A stretch of 64,000 nucleotides of DNA from Linum tenue. Taxonomy: Eukaryota; Streptophyta; Magnoliopsida; Malpighiales; Linaceae. This document shows, in pieces, positions 15,171-28,009 of this stretch. The stretch spans positions 44,542,495 through 44,606,494 of the forward strand of contig CAMGYJ010000002.1 of the NCBI GenBank assembly GCA_946122785.1, read 5' to 3'. The stretch's first letter is position 1. The number at the start of each line of letters is the position of its first letter. Under the pieces are notes generated by a model. The model saw nothing but the letters and a program-made list of their open reading frames with translations. It had not been told where the DNA came from and did no database searches. The position numbers were made by a program, and so were the translations under genes.

Positions 15171-15636
15171 CACTTGCTTGGAATGCTCTGGTTCAGGACA
15201 TGCTATTAGATTTTTTGCTGGAAAATCTGGTGTTCTAATCTTGGTCACACTCAATATAGGCAGTTAAATTTAAATAGATAGATTATATTTATTGTTGGAC
15301 ACACTGTACATCAATTATGAGAGATCGAGTGATTAGAAGAACGATATGAAATTCATTTTTATCATCTCTCAACACTGCTCGAATAATTATTCCTCAACAA
15401 ATACAATTCGGATTATTGGGATGGTATTATGGTTGTTTTAGCTATATCATTTCACACATTCCTCCAAATGAACTCATTAGCAAGGTGTTGACCTCGTCAA
15501 AATAGACATCCATAGTCATACCTATCTACTTTGTGGCAATAATAGTCAATTTGAAAAATACACAAATATAGCCGCATTTTGGAAACTATTTTGACAAATT
15601 TAACCATTTTCATTAAAAAAGTTTAACAATAACATG
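15171..15636. other. Intergenic DNA, nothing recognised
   Basis: AT-rich sequence without an ORF, inverted repeat or similarity to the named repeats that I could see. Confidence 0.4.
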
Positions 15637-15644
15637 AATATGGC

Positions 15645-16522
15645 TAGGGTTGTTAGTCGGTTCGGTTTCGGTTAAACCGAACCGACCACGCGGTTAACCG
15701 CCACAAATAAAGAGCTGAAATAGGCAACCGCAACCGCAACCGATTGAGTGATCGGTTAGCCGAAACCGCCAACCGAAAGCCACGGTTCGGTTTGGTCGGT
15801 TAGACTTGACCGAAATATAAAGTGAATTAAAAAAAATCCCCACTCTATTCTGGATCCTTCCACCGTCCCCTATCTCCAAAGACAAAAACAACTCTCTCTC
15901 TCTACTCTATCCTTCTCCGCCTCTCTCGTTCTCTGCTACCCTCCCTCTCCCCACACCAAATCTCCATCTCTAACTCTCTGCTACCTTTTCCCCTCACAAA
16001 ATCAACACTAAAAATCAACATAAACTTGCAAGGAATAGGTGTTGCCGTGTTGGATATGGCCGGATTTCTCACTCTGCGGCGCCGACGACGAAGGTCGACA
16101 ATCGGCGGCGACGTCGATGATGGATGGCAATCGACGCCGACGATGGACGTCGAGGATGAGAGGGTAGGTGGGGGATGCGACGATGAGTTCGGCCAGATTC
16201 GGAGAGAAGCGTCGGCGAAGTCGGGTGGGGAAATTGGGGATGTGGAGGGCGGTGGTGGCGGCCTGGTGAGAGGCTGGAGATGGAGAGGGAGAGAGGGCCG
16301 ATGCGGGTGGAGAGAGGGAGTTGAGAGGTTTTTCGGTTGCAGCGGTTCACCGAGTTTGATCTCGGTTAGAAACCGGCAACCGACAGTTAGCCAAAAGCCC
16401 AGAATTAGCACACCGACGCCGACACCGAGGCAAATATCTCGGTTTTCGATTAGGTCGATAACCGAGATTTTCGGTTCGGTTTTCGGTGCAACCGATTAAC
16501 CGTCAACCGATTAACACCCCTA
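15645..16522. mobile_element. Non-autonomous hAT element with a GC-rich internal segment
   Basis: The ends TAGGGTTGTTAGTCGG and, reversed, TAGGGGTGTTAATCGG are inverted repeats. The 8-bp target duplication AATATGGC is perfect (15,637-15,644 and 16,523-16,530). Subterminal CGGTT/AACCG words are dense on both sides. The middle (about 15,890-16,340) is unlike the ends: CT-rich and then GC-rich, with open frames on both strands (for example 16,026-16,499 plus). No transposase is present. The middle could be a captured host fragment, but I do not recognise a gene in it. Confidence 0.85.
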
Positions 16523-16530
16523 AATATGGC

Positions 16531-16955
16531 GCTGATATGGATGCCACGTAAACGACATGTCATCTTCAAGTAAACAGATTATGTCGGGTCGACGGGCGAT
16601 ATGATGGTAACAAATTAAAAAGGCTAAGCTAGCTGGCAAGAAGAAAAGTCTGCATCTGTCCACACAACGTACACTTCTGTTGTATTTTACAAATCGTGGA
16701 TGAAATTACATTCAAAACTATGCTTATATGTTGAGGAAAACAATTAATAATCATCCCTTGGCCTGAAAATTAGCCCTAAAGAGACCTAGCTATATATAAC
16801 ATACCAAATACAACACGCATTTAACTAGAAAAAGGTCACATAACACGATGGTAATAGAATAAAATGAAAACATAGTTACATTACATAACAATATATACAT
16901 TTAATTCATGAATTTGGTCATCACGGGCTACTTAATTAGTTTTTAACGATCCACT
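16531..16955. other. 3' flank of the LOG gene
   Basis: AT-rich sequence between the hAT element and the LOG stop codon. It should contain the LOG 3' UTR and polyadenylation signals, but I cannot assign the cleavage site. Confidence 0.4.
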
Positions 16956-18310
16956 TCAGGGTGCAAGTAAGCATTGTTCTGCTTCCCACTTGGCCTTCGC
17001 CACCGCTCCATCATGTACTGGCACGTACTCCTATTGTCCAATGATCATGTACCGAAATTAATCAATATTCAATTTCGAGAATGAAGAAGAAAAAAAAAAA
17101 ACAGAGAAAATAGTGTTATAAAAGCAACAAATCAAATGGACTCATGCACTGACTTCAAGTTTGTGGAGAAGTAGTTTGGCATTTGGGGCAGAGACGATGA
17201 TGGACCGTTGAGACGGGTGGATGAAGCCATCGCCCACGGCCTTGTCGATGAAAGTCAGCAAGTAATCATAGTAGCCCTCCACATTAAGCAAACCCACCTG
17301 TCGACGTCAGTAACAGTAAGTGATTAAAGTAATTACGATAATTAACTAGGTTTAATGGTGTAATTTAAGTACTAGGTTAGGTAGGTAGGCTTACGGGTTT
17401 GTCGTGGATTCCAAGCTGGGCCCATGTTATGACTTCTAGCAACTCTTCCAAAGTACCATACCCTCCTGCTTAATTATTATTAATTTCCAGAAACATATAT
17501 CCAGGTCAGATCAGGTCTTCTTAATTAATTAGAACCCTTTTTCCCATATCATATACATACCAACTTTAATATTAGTAATTCCATTAATCACTTGGGAGAG
17601 ATGAGTGGAAGTAGGCATGAAACCTGGTAAGGCGATGAAACAGTCGGAATGTCGAGCCATCTCAGCTTTCCTCTGGTGCATGTCTGCTACTGCTCTCACT
17701 TCCCCAATAGTTTCCCCAGTTAGCTGTACGTACTTCCATTAATTAGTATCACGATTACTATAACAATTTAGGGTAATTATATTGCCGATATACATACAAT
17801 AAAATGTAGAGAATTGATTTTAATTAAACACACACCTCCTTGCTCATCAGCATCTTGGGCATGATTCTGTAACATATATATATAATACAAACAATCCATC
17901 GTTAACGTCTAGCTAGCTAGTGTGCATCTCGACTTTGAAATATAAACAAATTAAATTACGTACATACGTACGTACCCTAGGACGCGTCGACCTCCACGGT
18001 GGACCTCGTGGGAGACCAAACCCATCAACCCAATGCTTCCTCCTCCGTACACAAGGTCCAGCCTCCTTGAGACCTTCCACCACCAAGAGAAATTACATGT
18101 AGATGGTAAGAATTAATTAAGTTCCAAGATTTGAAACCAGAGGTTACGTACGCTACTAATTACCAGTTGCTGGGCCAGTTCGAGAGCAGCGTCACGGTAG
18201 GAATCTCGTTTCCCGCTACTGCTGCCGCAGAAGACGCAAACTGTCTTGAACCTCGACGACGATTTCCTCATCACCTCTGCTTTGCTGCTGCTGCTGCTTA
18301 TAAACTCCAT
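16956..18310 (-). CDS. LOG: LOG-type cytokinin riboside 5'-monophosphate phosphoribohydrolase, seven exons
   Basis: LOG enzymes release active cytokinin bases from their nucleotides in one step. They are mostly cytosolic or nuclear. Exons on the minus strand are 18,164-18,310; 17,976-18,073; 17,836-17,866; 17,624-17,723; 17,395-17,465; 17,154-17,297; 16,956-17,030. All junctions have GT-AG borders and consistent phase, giving 221 residues, normal for the family. Visible motifs are [10 protein letters not shown] near the N-terminus, [28 protein letters not shown], and the diagnostic PGGYGTLEE split by intron 4. It ends EAEQCLLAP. The chosen start, MEFISSSS, gives a typical short N-terminus. 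An in-frame ATG at 18,424 would add 38 residues and cannot be excluded. No break is seen, so the gene looks functional. The paralogue number cannot be assigned. Confidence 0.95.
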
Positions 18311-18467
18311 AAGTATAAATACTTGCTCAGCAGCTAGCTGGATTCGGCTGCACGTATATAGATATGGCTTCTGCTTAGGTTTTGCTTTTCTCAGAAAGGA
18401 GGAGAAGAGGGACAGGCAAGGCAAGGCATATAAAAGAGGGGAAAATGGACGAGTACTACTGCTCCAA

Positions 18468-18474
18468 CTTTATA
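18468..18474 (-). promoter_or_regulatory. Candidate TATA box of LOG
   Basis: TATAAAG on the minus strand lies about 160 bases upstream of the LOG ATG and would give a leader of roughly 130 bases. Other TA-rich words nearby (for example near 18,430) are alternatives. Confidence 0.4.
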
Positions 18475-21400
18475 GCAGCGAGATATGTACAGAAGTAGTA
18501 GGAAGCAAACAGAGAGGGAGAGCTAAGGAGGGAGACAAAAATATGGACCAAGTGGATATAATTTTTGGGGCTCAGCTACCAAGTCGCCACGTGGATGGAC
18601 AACTAGCGAGGAGGATTAGGAATAATCAATAATTACTATATACTAAGTGTTAATGGCATTTCGATAAACACATATTGTTACTGTAAGTTGCAACAATTCC
18701 CCTTATTTTTTTCACGGGACTTGATGTTGGCACCCGTAGTTAAAAGTAACGATACACGTAGATGAAATTTATTAGAATAATAAATAGATTTAATAATGAA
18801 ATTGTTAAAGGAATAAAATAGAAACTCAAAAAAGTAAAATTAACAACATGGCATGCAAAATGTTTTGTTAGGAAGTTATACAGTAACATGTTTTGGTAAA
18901 GGAAGATAGAATAGGGACCAAAAAGGTCACTAACACGTATACTAATCCAACTTGATTATTTTAAGTTTTTCCTTTGTTCTGCTTTATCTTTTCGATGGAA
19001 TGGAGAAGGAAGATTCGCCTTCGCCGACAGGAGAGCGGGGAAGGGAATCCGCGTTCTCTAGTTCAGTAGCCAACTCGACAGACAGTGAAATGCAGTTCCG
19101 GTTTCCAGGTTCAGCCTCCCTAGATTCTCTATTTTCATCCCTGTCCTGTCTACTACTTTCTTCACACGTGCGACCTTTCTCCCGCCAATATGTTGAATTT
19201 GTAGGTCCATGCATTACGTGCAAACCAAAATGTAGGTTAGGTGGAATAATTGCCGGGCATTGGGCCGGGGAATAAGCCTTACAAACACTGGGCTCAAATT
19301 ACTGTCCCATTTAGGTCCGTCTCCTCAGGCACGTAGAGGGGACGTACGTAACCGATATTGAAGGGCTGAAGATAGGGTGGTGGTTAATGGTTATATATGC
19401 ACATATCTATCTATCTATCTCTACTCTACTCTACTTCTACTCTAATTATAATACGCAGAAGTCTAAAACGGAAGCCCCATTTTGAAATTGCTGCCTCCAG
19501 AGCGTTTGTCGGAGGGGTATTTTTGGCAAAAAGATTATTTCTCTGTCTGGTCTGTCTGTCTGCTCAGGGGTAAATCGGGCCCTGGACCCTGACTATTGAA
19601 CGGGCCGCGGCCCACAAACAAAATATCACAGCAGTTTGACGCTAAAGCGGTCCATCGCAGCAGTACCTCCTTACTGGTCATCAACTCCCCCACAACAGTC
19701 CTCTCTCCTCCATTCCAATTGAAGAAGCACATATCCCTCCATTTCTCCTCTTCTTAATCAAGAGATTAGCAGAAATCTTCTTATGGAATCAATCAGTGGC
19801 ACCTTTGAGGGTTTCGATTTCCCCTCCTTTACCCCTCCTCTGAACCCGCGAGCCGCCGGGTTTGGTGGACAACAACTTAGGGAAGGGAGACGACGACGAC
19901 GGTCAACAATTGATGGAAGCCTTCAATTTCCCCTTCTCTTCGCCTCCTTCGAGTTGGAAGGAAGAGTCTGTGTGTGAGTCAAGATGAAACGCCGGGAAGG
20001 TAGGAATTGATTTCCCCTTCTCTTTCCCCTCCTCTTAGCCGGAAGAAGGGTCTGCCTGTTAGGGAAGATGAAACGTCAGGAACGAAGATAGCCGTCTCTT
20101 AGCCGGAAGCAGACTCCCATTGCCTAAACTATTGCATCTAAGAGGTATTATTTCTTCTTTGATTAGCTTCATATGCACTGGGCAGAACCTATAATAACTG
20201 AAAGCTCTATCATCGCACCATCAAAGCATTATGCATTGATATTACACACTTGCTGAAGCCTTTTCGTTGTCTTACATAATTTTTTTATCCTAAACTTTGT
20301 TTCCCACCCCTGAGCTGCAGTACTGCTTCAAAGACATTTCTTTTCATGAGATCAATGAATAACTCTGAAAGCTCATGTGTAATTGAACACTGGTGGATAC
20401 TATTTAGATGTAGATTTCTGAATTGATAATGTAGAACTTTTCCAAGCAACCAACTCCCGCCGCATCTACGTAGATACTCTGCTTTGGGCCAATAGACCGA
20501 GTTTTTTCTAATATGCTTATTCTGAGGATTACTTTTATCATTGGGGTTTAATGATATGAAGCCAACTGATTTGGCTGGGAAGAAATAACATGAAATTGGT
20601 CCAGGTGAGAGCCAAATCTTTGCATTGTCTTTTGCGCAAAACACAATTAGAATGCATCTATCTATTTATGGATTTTCTTGGTTTGTTTGATAATTCTTGC
20701 TATTTTTTTTTCCGCGAAGTGGTGCATCTGCTTACAATGAATTTTGTATACCTGATTTGTTCTTGCACCAGTCGTGCATTTAACCATAACATTGTATCTC
20801 TTGAGAGTTGATATCAATCATTGGGTTCCATTATATGTATTATATGTTTTGGCTTTGATTGATGTTTGCAATCTGCCAATCTCTCATCTTCCCATACAGG
20901 GCTGCAAGCATCAAGTTTTTCCTTGGGCGTTTTCATGTTCTTATAACATTAATTTTGTGTTTAGTCTCTTTTCATCTTTGATTATAATATCCTCATTTGC
21001 AAGCTTAGTTCTTATTGTTTATTTGATTTGTTTTTCTTTTAGCCATTTTAACGTGGGTGATTCCTTATTTACTCATTTGCAATTCTTGAAACATTTCTTC
21101 TGCTGTCAACCAAACTTGCAGGGTCAACTTTCTTGAGTCACAGCCGGATTATCGTTCACTTAAAACCCTCCAATGCAGAGATCTATGTACTTTTTTGTTT
21201 CCTAAAAAATTCATTTCACATTACAAAAGAAGATTTACGTATTACAAATACATTGTGTAAGACATATGGGAAGATGATTATTTCTTATGTATCAACCAAA
21301 CACAAATTATTTTGTTATTTTAAAGTTCTATTTTGATATTTTAAAGCCCTTTTGAGTCGATGCTTTGCCTCCGAACACAGATTTCTTTTCCAAGCCTAAT

Positions 21401-22447
21401 TTAGTGATCAATTAGTCTAATTTAGTGATCAATTAGGAGTGGGTGCTCAATACAGTAGGTTTTTTATTTGTTGCTATGTCCGCTTCGTTTATTACCTGGT
21501 GTTTCGTCGATTCATTTTGGATTGATCTATGTTCATTAGAGTTAGGAATCAACTAATTTCGAAAATTGGAAGCCTTAGTTCCCTGCCATTTTCAATACGT
21601 TACACTAAGCTTAATAAAAATTTAATGAAGTTGTATTTTGATATTTTAAGGCCCTTTGACTCTTCACTGATGAATAATTGGATATCTATGTTTACACCAG
21701 GTACTTGGAGAAGTTATGAAACTAATGAGGTGAGTTTACAAATACAACTCCATCATTTCTCCATACCAATTTAGAAAATGGAATTTATGTTCGTAATGAC
21801 TTGATATGTTTTTAACAACCATTTGCTCCTATATGTAGGGTCAATTGAAGAGAGGTCATTCCTCTTGCTAATCGATCACCACAACTGCTCCCCCGTCAAA
21901 AATTGGCAATGAAAACACCCTTTTTGTGGATTGGGAAGATGACTTATCCAAGGAACCCACTGTTTGCCTCTCCAGAAGGAAACAGGGTTTTGAAGAAGAA
22001 AGCAATCAGTAGTTATGAGATGAACCTAGCCTATATATCGTATTATTATCAAATGCTCAGAAGGCTGATTTTACTACATTTTATGGTTATATTTTAGGAA
22101 GAATATTTCAACTATCGTAAATAAACTTGATCTTTTCTTCAATTTAGCGTGTTTGCATTCTAACTCCAAGATTGGAATGGTTGAACGACCGTTATGTTTT
22201 GTTCATTAAGTTACTTTGAATGCCCATTTTAGTTTTCATGCTTTGATATTGCTTTGCTATTGCAATGGTTGGATGATTTCTCTTCAGATTAGTATTGTGT
22301 TGTAAACCTTACCTCTGGGCAAAAAAGATCATTCAAGGCGCAGGCTGATGTGTAGATATCCATAAGAGTTCTGCTACCAATTCTTTGGGCTATCTCCGGC
22401 GAATTGGGCTATCTTCGGCCAAGTGGCCGGGTGATAAGCTAGCCAAT
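18475..22447. other. Long intergenic stretch without a recognised gene
   Basis: An (ATCT)n microsatellite lies at about 19,406-19,425. A 64-codon plus-strand ORF (19,783-19,977, MESISGTFEGFDF) follows a CT-rich leader-like sequence and could be a first exon of something I do not recognise. A 119-codon minus-strand ORF at 20,285-20,644 (KAEYLRRCGGSWLLG, ELFIDLMKRNVFEAV) reads like protein but matches nothing I know. It may be a gene fragment. The rest is AT-rich and unremarkable. Confidence 0.35.
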
Positions 22448-24735
22448 AACTAAATTTGAACCTTTTATTTAGAAAATTCAATTCTAAAGATAGAGAATTA
22501 AATGTTATTTTTATTTTCCCTAGCTTTCTTAATCGGCTCATATCTTCTTCGTTTTAATTCGGATTTCAATTTTTTTTTGCATAGATGATACGAGTTAGTT
22601 GTGCTCTACAAAACAAGATCCATTTCAATATTTTTTTAGAAAAAGATTTTCTTGCCTTTCGGTACTAACTGCATACCATATGGTATCTTCCTCGTTTTTA
22701 AAACGTTTGTGGTATTTTTTGGTCTTGTAATTTGTTCACCCAGAAATTTGTAGATCCAATAGATCATGATGAACTCGTCCCTGCTGTGCAAACATTTTCA
22801 AAAACGAATTAAAAACGAAGAAGATACCATATGGTATGCAGTTGGTACCGAGAGGCCATAATTTTTTTTTCCTAAAAAAATATTGAAAATTGATCTCATT
22901 TTGTAGAGCACGATGAACTCGTTTCATCTGTGCAAAAAAAAATTAAAATCCGAGTTGAAACAAAAAAGATATGAGTCAATTAAGAAAGCAAGAGAAAATA
23001 AAAATGACCTTTAATTCTCCATCATTAGATCTGGATTTTCTGAATGAAGTTAGGGTGCATAACCATGGGTTATGCACCCATTAATAACTAAATATGGACC
23101 CTTCATTCAGAAAATCCAGATCTAATGATGGAGAATTAAAGGTCATTTTTATTTTCTCTTGCTTTCTTAATTGACTCATATCTTTTTTGTTTCAACTCGG
23201 ATTTCAATTTTTTTGTACGGATGGGACGAGTTTGTTGTGTTCTAAAATACGAGATCCATTATCAATATTTTTTTAGGAAAAAAAAATTCTTGCCTCCCGG
23301 TACCGACTGCATACCATATGGTATCATCCTCGTTTTTAATTCGTTTTTGAAAATGTTTGCACAGAAGGAACGAGTTTATCATGATCTATTGGATCTACAA
23401 ATTTCTGGGTGAACAAATTACAGGATCAAAAAAATACCACAAAATATCACCCTGGTACGGGGTGATATCTTGTGGTATACAATGTTAAAAGTCGTAAATG
23501 ACAGTTAATATACTTCTACTATCATGTATTCAACCATCCTACAGTCTTGGTTTGTTCATACCACCATGGTACGCTCTTCAAACCATATGTATGTTCTTAT
23601 TTCTACACTAGTCAATACCATATGGTATAGACTGGTAAAAAATGACTCAATTTTTTTTTGTTTCAAAAATATATCAAAGTGAATATCATTTTGAAGAGCA
23701 CAATTAATCTTATCTAACTGTGCTAAAAAAAAATTAAATTTCGACTTAAAACGAGTGAGAAATCGTTCGTCAAAGATTAAGGAGGGGAAAATTAAAGGCT
23801 TTCCAGGAGAGAGATGGATGCTGATGCCATGCTGATGTGGACGGGTTACTCATGGTTACTCACCATAAGGTTACTGACCTGATCCATTCCCGGTGCCGAG
23901 GGCTTATGATAGGGTCAATAACCATTGGTTACTAACCTATGAGTAACTAAATCTGGACCTTTAGATCTAAGTAGGTCCAGAAAATTCAGATATAAGAATT
24001 GTCAATTAAAGACATTTTATTTTCCCTAGTTTTCTTAATCGACTCTTATCTTCTTCGTTCTAACTCGGATTTCAATTTTTTTTTTTTTTGCACAGATGGA
24101 ACGAGTTCGTTGTGCTCTACAAAATGAGATCAATTTTGAATATATTTCGAGAAACTTTTTATCACCAACTACATACCATATGGTAACTTCTTCGATTTTA
24201 AGTCATTTTTTAAAACGTTTGCTCAGAAGGAACGAGTTCATCATGATCTATTGGATCTACAAATTTCTTGGTGAAAAAAATACTGGATCGAAAATTACCA
24301 TACTTTATCACTATGATATATGAGTGGTAACTTGTGGTAACTTGTAGTAAACAATGATGAAAGTCGTAAATGACAGTTAATATACTCCTACTATCATGTA
24401 TTCAACATTCTTACCATATTGTTTTGTTCATACCATCATGACATGCTTTCTTACCATATGGTATTAAATATGGTAATTGATTGGTAAAAAATTATTCAAT
24501 TTTTTTGTACTAAAAATATATCAAAGTGGATATCATTTTAAAGAGCACATTTAATCTGATTTATCTGTGCAAAAAAAAAATTAAATATCAACTTAGAACG
24601 AGAGAGAAATCGTCTGTTAAAGATTAAAGGGGAATAGATAAAAGACTTTCAAGGAGAGAGATGATACTGATGTCATGCTGATGTGGATAGGTTACTCATG
24701 GTTACTGACCTGATCTATTCCCGGTGCCGAGTGAC
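22448..24735. repeat. Cluster of three related palindromic elements
   Basis: Three units (about 22,448-23,060; 23,084-23,890; 23,940-24,735) are each built as long, diverged inverted repeats. Arms carry the words CTTTCTTAAT-GACTCATATCTT, CGGATTTCAATTTTTT, CATACCATATGGTA and AACGAGTT. The second and third units are direct duplicates of about 0.8 kb. Units are separated by short hairpins, such as GGGTGCATAACC-ATG-GGTTATGCACCC at 23,051-23,077. A 63-75 codon ORF recurs in three arms but follows from the duplication. It is probably a foldback or MULE-type non-autonomous family. Confidence 0.6.
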
Positions 24736-24839
24736 TAAGGGGTCGTTAGTCACTTGACTAAACCACTCCTAACTCTTAGATTTGGACACATCAATTTAAC
24801 GGTTAAAAAGTGAGAAGAGATTTTTAATTGCTGACAGAG

Positions 24840-25200
24840 ATAATTTCGGTATAGGTACGAAAAAATTACGAAGTATACAAACTGGATTTACAAACATTAC
24901 AAACAATACAAACTAGTGCCAAAAAACATACAAATAGATTTACAAACAATCGAAAACATACGAACTATACAAACAATACAGAGTAGACCGACAAACAATA
25001 CAAACCACAAAAAATGGAAAAACAACCATGTTGACTTTGTAGGCTCCATCACTATATAGATGGGGCACCGTTCCAAAATACACCCGGTTATTTTTTAGAC
25101 ATACAAACATTACTAACATGGTGTACAAAAATGACAACTAGAGCGACAAACCATACAAAATGGAAAAACCAGTCGGGTTGACTTTGGAGGCTCCATCTCT
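24840..25200. repeat. TACAAAC-rich degenerate repeat region
   Basis: Many loosely spaced copies of TACAAAC/ACAAACA occur here, with two partial copies of a segment containing TTGACTTTG-AGGCTCCATC (about 25,030 and 25,178). The same TACAAAC character returns at 25,905 and 30,150. There is no coding content. Confidence 0.45.
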
Positions 25201-25281
25201 AGGGGTGTTCAAATGAAGTGGTTACCATAACCAACGAAACCAAATTAACCATTTAAGTAATTAGCCATACATCTATAATAG

Positions 25282-25891
25282 TCATATAACCATTACAAGT
25301 ATCGGTGCTTGTTGTGGAGGACTTCCTTCGGGTGCTCTTGTGCTAGACATGTATTTTTTGGTGGCGGATTCTAAGGATGTCGGGGTGGTTCGTTTTCACC
25401 GTTGGTGGTCGACGGCTATTGTTGGTTGCAAGGTGCGGCAGTTGTGTTGTGTGGGTGCTGAGGCGGTGGTCAACAGTGGGGTTGTTGGGGTGGTGGCAGC
25501 GTTCCCTGTTGGCGGTGGTTGTCGGTGATGCTTGTTGGGTTGGTGGCAGCGATGGCTTGGGGTTGGCGGTGCGGCACAGTGCTGGTGGTGACTGTGCATG
25601 TTGCTGTTCTTTGGTGTTTGCTTTTTTTGTTGGGCTAGGGTTGTTTTTGGACTTTGTTTGGGCGGTGATCGTAAGTGTGGGGCTGTGGGATTTTTCGTTT
25701 GTTTCTCGTGTATGTTTTAGGTTTGGTTTTCTTTTCATCATTTGTTTTCTTTGGCCTTTTTTAGTTGGTTTGGTTGTGAGTTGTTGTGGGCTTCTTTTTT
25801 TTGGGACTTGTCTTTCATCCTTCCTGGACTTTGGTCCAAACTCTGTAACACTCTCTTATTTCGTAATGAAATTAGGTTTCGTAAAAAAAAA
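25282..25891 (+). mobile_element. 5'-truncated LINE, 3' end with poly(A)
   Basis: The segment is GT-rich like plant L1 3' UTRs and ends with TTTCGTAATGAAATTAGG followed by a short poly(A) at 25,883-25,891. TATAATAG occurs directly after the tail (25,892-25,899) and again at 25,274-25,281, a plausible 8-bp target duplication. The open frame in it (25,377-25,931) is a by-product of the GT-rich composition, not a gene. Confidence 0.65.
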
Positions 25892-25904
25892 TATAATAGA
25901 TAAA

Positions 25905-26045
25905 AATGATAAACGATACAAACTGAGTTGATACAAAATCATAAAATAAACTTACAAACATTACAAAATAGTCCGACAAACATAACAAAACAGATGTTGT
26001 CGTCGAAAAATCTCCATTGCCGGTAAATATCTCTCTCTCTCCCAG
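25905..26045. repeat. Direct repeat, left copy
   Basis: From GATAAACGATACAAACT to the AATATCTCTCTC tract this segment is repeated in the same orientation at 30,143-30,290. The two copies flank the Copia remnant at 26.3-29.9 kb. They are too divergent from each other at their outer ends to be called LTRs with confidence. Confidence 0.6.
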
Positions 26046-26329
26046 AGTGATTTTATCTCGAGTTCCCAACGACAACTTCTTCCCTATGTCTTCTACTATA
26101 CTCTCCTTCTTTCTGGGGATCCCTAATTCGCTTAACCTAGAACATACCCAGGTGAATAATGGAAAGAAGATAAAAACGGAGGAAATCTTATATGAGATCC
26201 GAAATTGGTTTATAGAGAGGAGAATGTGGAGAGATTAGAAGCGTAATTGCTCGCCGGAGTGGTAAAATTGAAGAGGGGAAAGGGATCCGGAGTGGTGGAA
26301 TCGGAGAAGAACAAGTAGCAGCTATAACA

Positions 26330-28009
26330 GAAAGCAGGTAGTGGGAAGCATGTGAAAGTGAGCTGCGGTAGTATAGGAAGGTTGTTCCTTATCAACCCCC
26401 GCAAGTGAAGCCTCAGCAAGGCGTAACTTGGAGCAGAATTTGGAAAAAGGAAGCCGCGTGAGAGGTATAGTGAGGACATCTGCGAGCTGATCTTGAACAG
26501 GAAGGTAATGAACACGCAGCTGCCCCTTACTAACTTGATCACGAACAAAGTGGAATTTGATTTCCATATGCTTGGAATGATTGTGGAAGACAGGGTTGTG
26601 AGTGAGATAGGTAGCCCCGAGATTATCACACCATAACACCGGCGAAGAGGGGATCGATTGACCCAATTTAGACATCACAGACCGAAGCCAGAGGACCTCG
26701 GCAGCAACAGTGGCCAGTGCACTATATTCTCATTCGGTAGATGATCGTGCCACTGATTTCTGTTTGCGTGTAGACCATGAAATGAGGTTGGAACCACACT
26801 AGACATCGAAGCCAGTAATGGATTTCCGATCTTTAGGAAAGGATTCCTATGATGCATTAGAGTAACCATGAATATGAATAGAGGGGGAGTGAGTTATGTG
26901 CAGACCGCGACCAGTGGTGTCGCGAAGGTAGTGTAGAATCCGCTTGACTGCCCCCTAGTGAGCTTCCGTGGGGTAGTGTTGAAATTGAGATACATGATTC
27001 ACTTCAAAAGAGATGTCAGGACGAGTAAATCTCAAGTACTGAAGGCCACCGACAAGGCTCCGATAGAGAGTCGGGTCAGAAAATGGCGGGGAGGCGTGAA
27101 GTGCACTTTGCTGAATGATGTCGATGGTGGAGGGTGTGGAAATCAAATTTGCAGCCGCCATCTTCGCCCGATCGAGGAGCTCAATGATAAACTTTCGCTG
27201 ATTGAGAATTATACCAGAAGCAGATCAATGAATCTCTATACCAAGAAAATAAGATAGAGAGCCAAGATCCCGAAGAGCAAATTTTTCGTTGTGGTAAGTC
27301 ATAAGTTGCTGAAGTAACGGAGAAGAATTGGCGATGAGAACAATTCTTCGACGTAGACAACCATGTAGAGGCGCACTGAACCAAATTTGTAGACGAAGAG
27401 GGATGGATCAGTAAGAGAGACACAGAACCCAAACTGAACTAGAGTTACGGCCAGATAACCAAACCAAGTGCGAGGACCTTGGCGAAGGTCGTAAATACTC
27501 TTTCAAAGACGGCATCCATGATCTGGTTTGTCGGGATCGACAAAACCCACTGGTTAGCGCATATAAACCATTTCCTGTAACTCACCATGAAGAAAAGCGT
27601 TAGCAATATCAAGCTGATGCATTGACCAGCTTTGAGTGACTGCAAGCCCAAGAACAAGGCGCAGCGTCACTGGGTGAAGAATATTGTTGTAGGTTTAGTG
27701 GAAATCAATACCCGAAATTTGTTGGAAACCACGAGCAACCAATATGGCTTTGCCACGTTCAATGCTGCCGTCGGTATTGTATTTGGTGCGAAAAACCCAT
27801 TTGTTGGTAAGGAGGTTACAGTCCACCGGCGGAGGAACTAAATCCAAAGCATGATTGCGAATCAAAGATGTAAATTCATCGGTCATGGCGGCGCGCCAGC
27901 GGGGAAGCTTGAGACCTTGGGCAACCATGGTGGGTGTGTCATCGATTGGAGGAGAGTGAGCAATGAAGGTTTTGGGTTTAAGATGGCTTGTTTTGTTGCG
28001 GGTGACCAT
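26330..28009 (-). pseudogene. Copia reverse transcriptase and RNase H, broken
   Basis: The reverse transcriptase begins near MVTRNKTSHLKPK and shows RWRAAMTDEFTSL and NKWVFRTKYNTDGSIERGKA. Later pieces read LYRSLVGGLQYLRFTRPDIS (27,161-26,955). RNase H follows (26,678-26,322) with LWCDNLGATYL and KHMEIKFHFVRDQV. These are standard Copia landmarks. The YVDD region is disrupted by frameshifts. There is no host function. Confidence 0.85.

Noticed and set aside
22736..24323. Recurrent small ORF (MERV-RALQNEINF type) as a gene family
   Set aside because: It occurs only inside duplicated palindromic repeats and has no known domain. Kept as a hypothesis in the findings, not as genes.
25377..25931. 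184-codon plus-strand ORF that looks like a multi-pass membrane protein
   Set aside because: It lies in the GT-rich 3' UTR of a LINE ending in poly(A). The hydrophobic appearance comes from composition.
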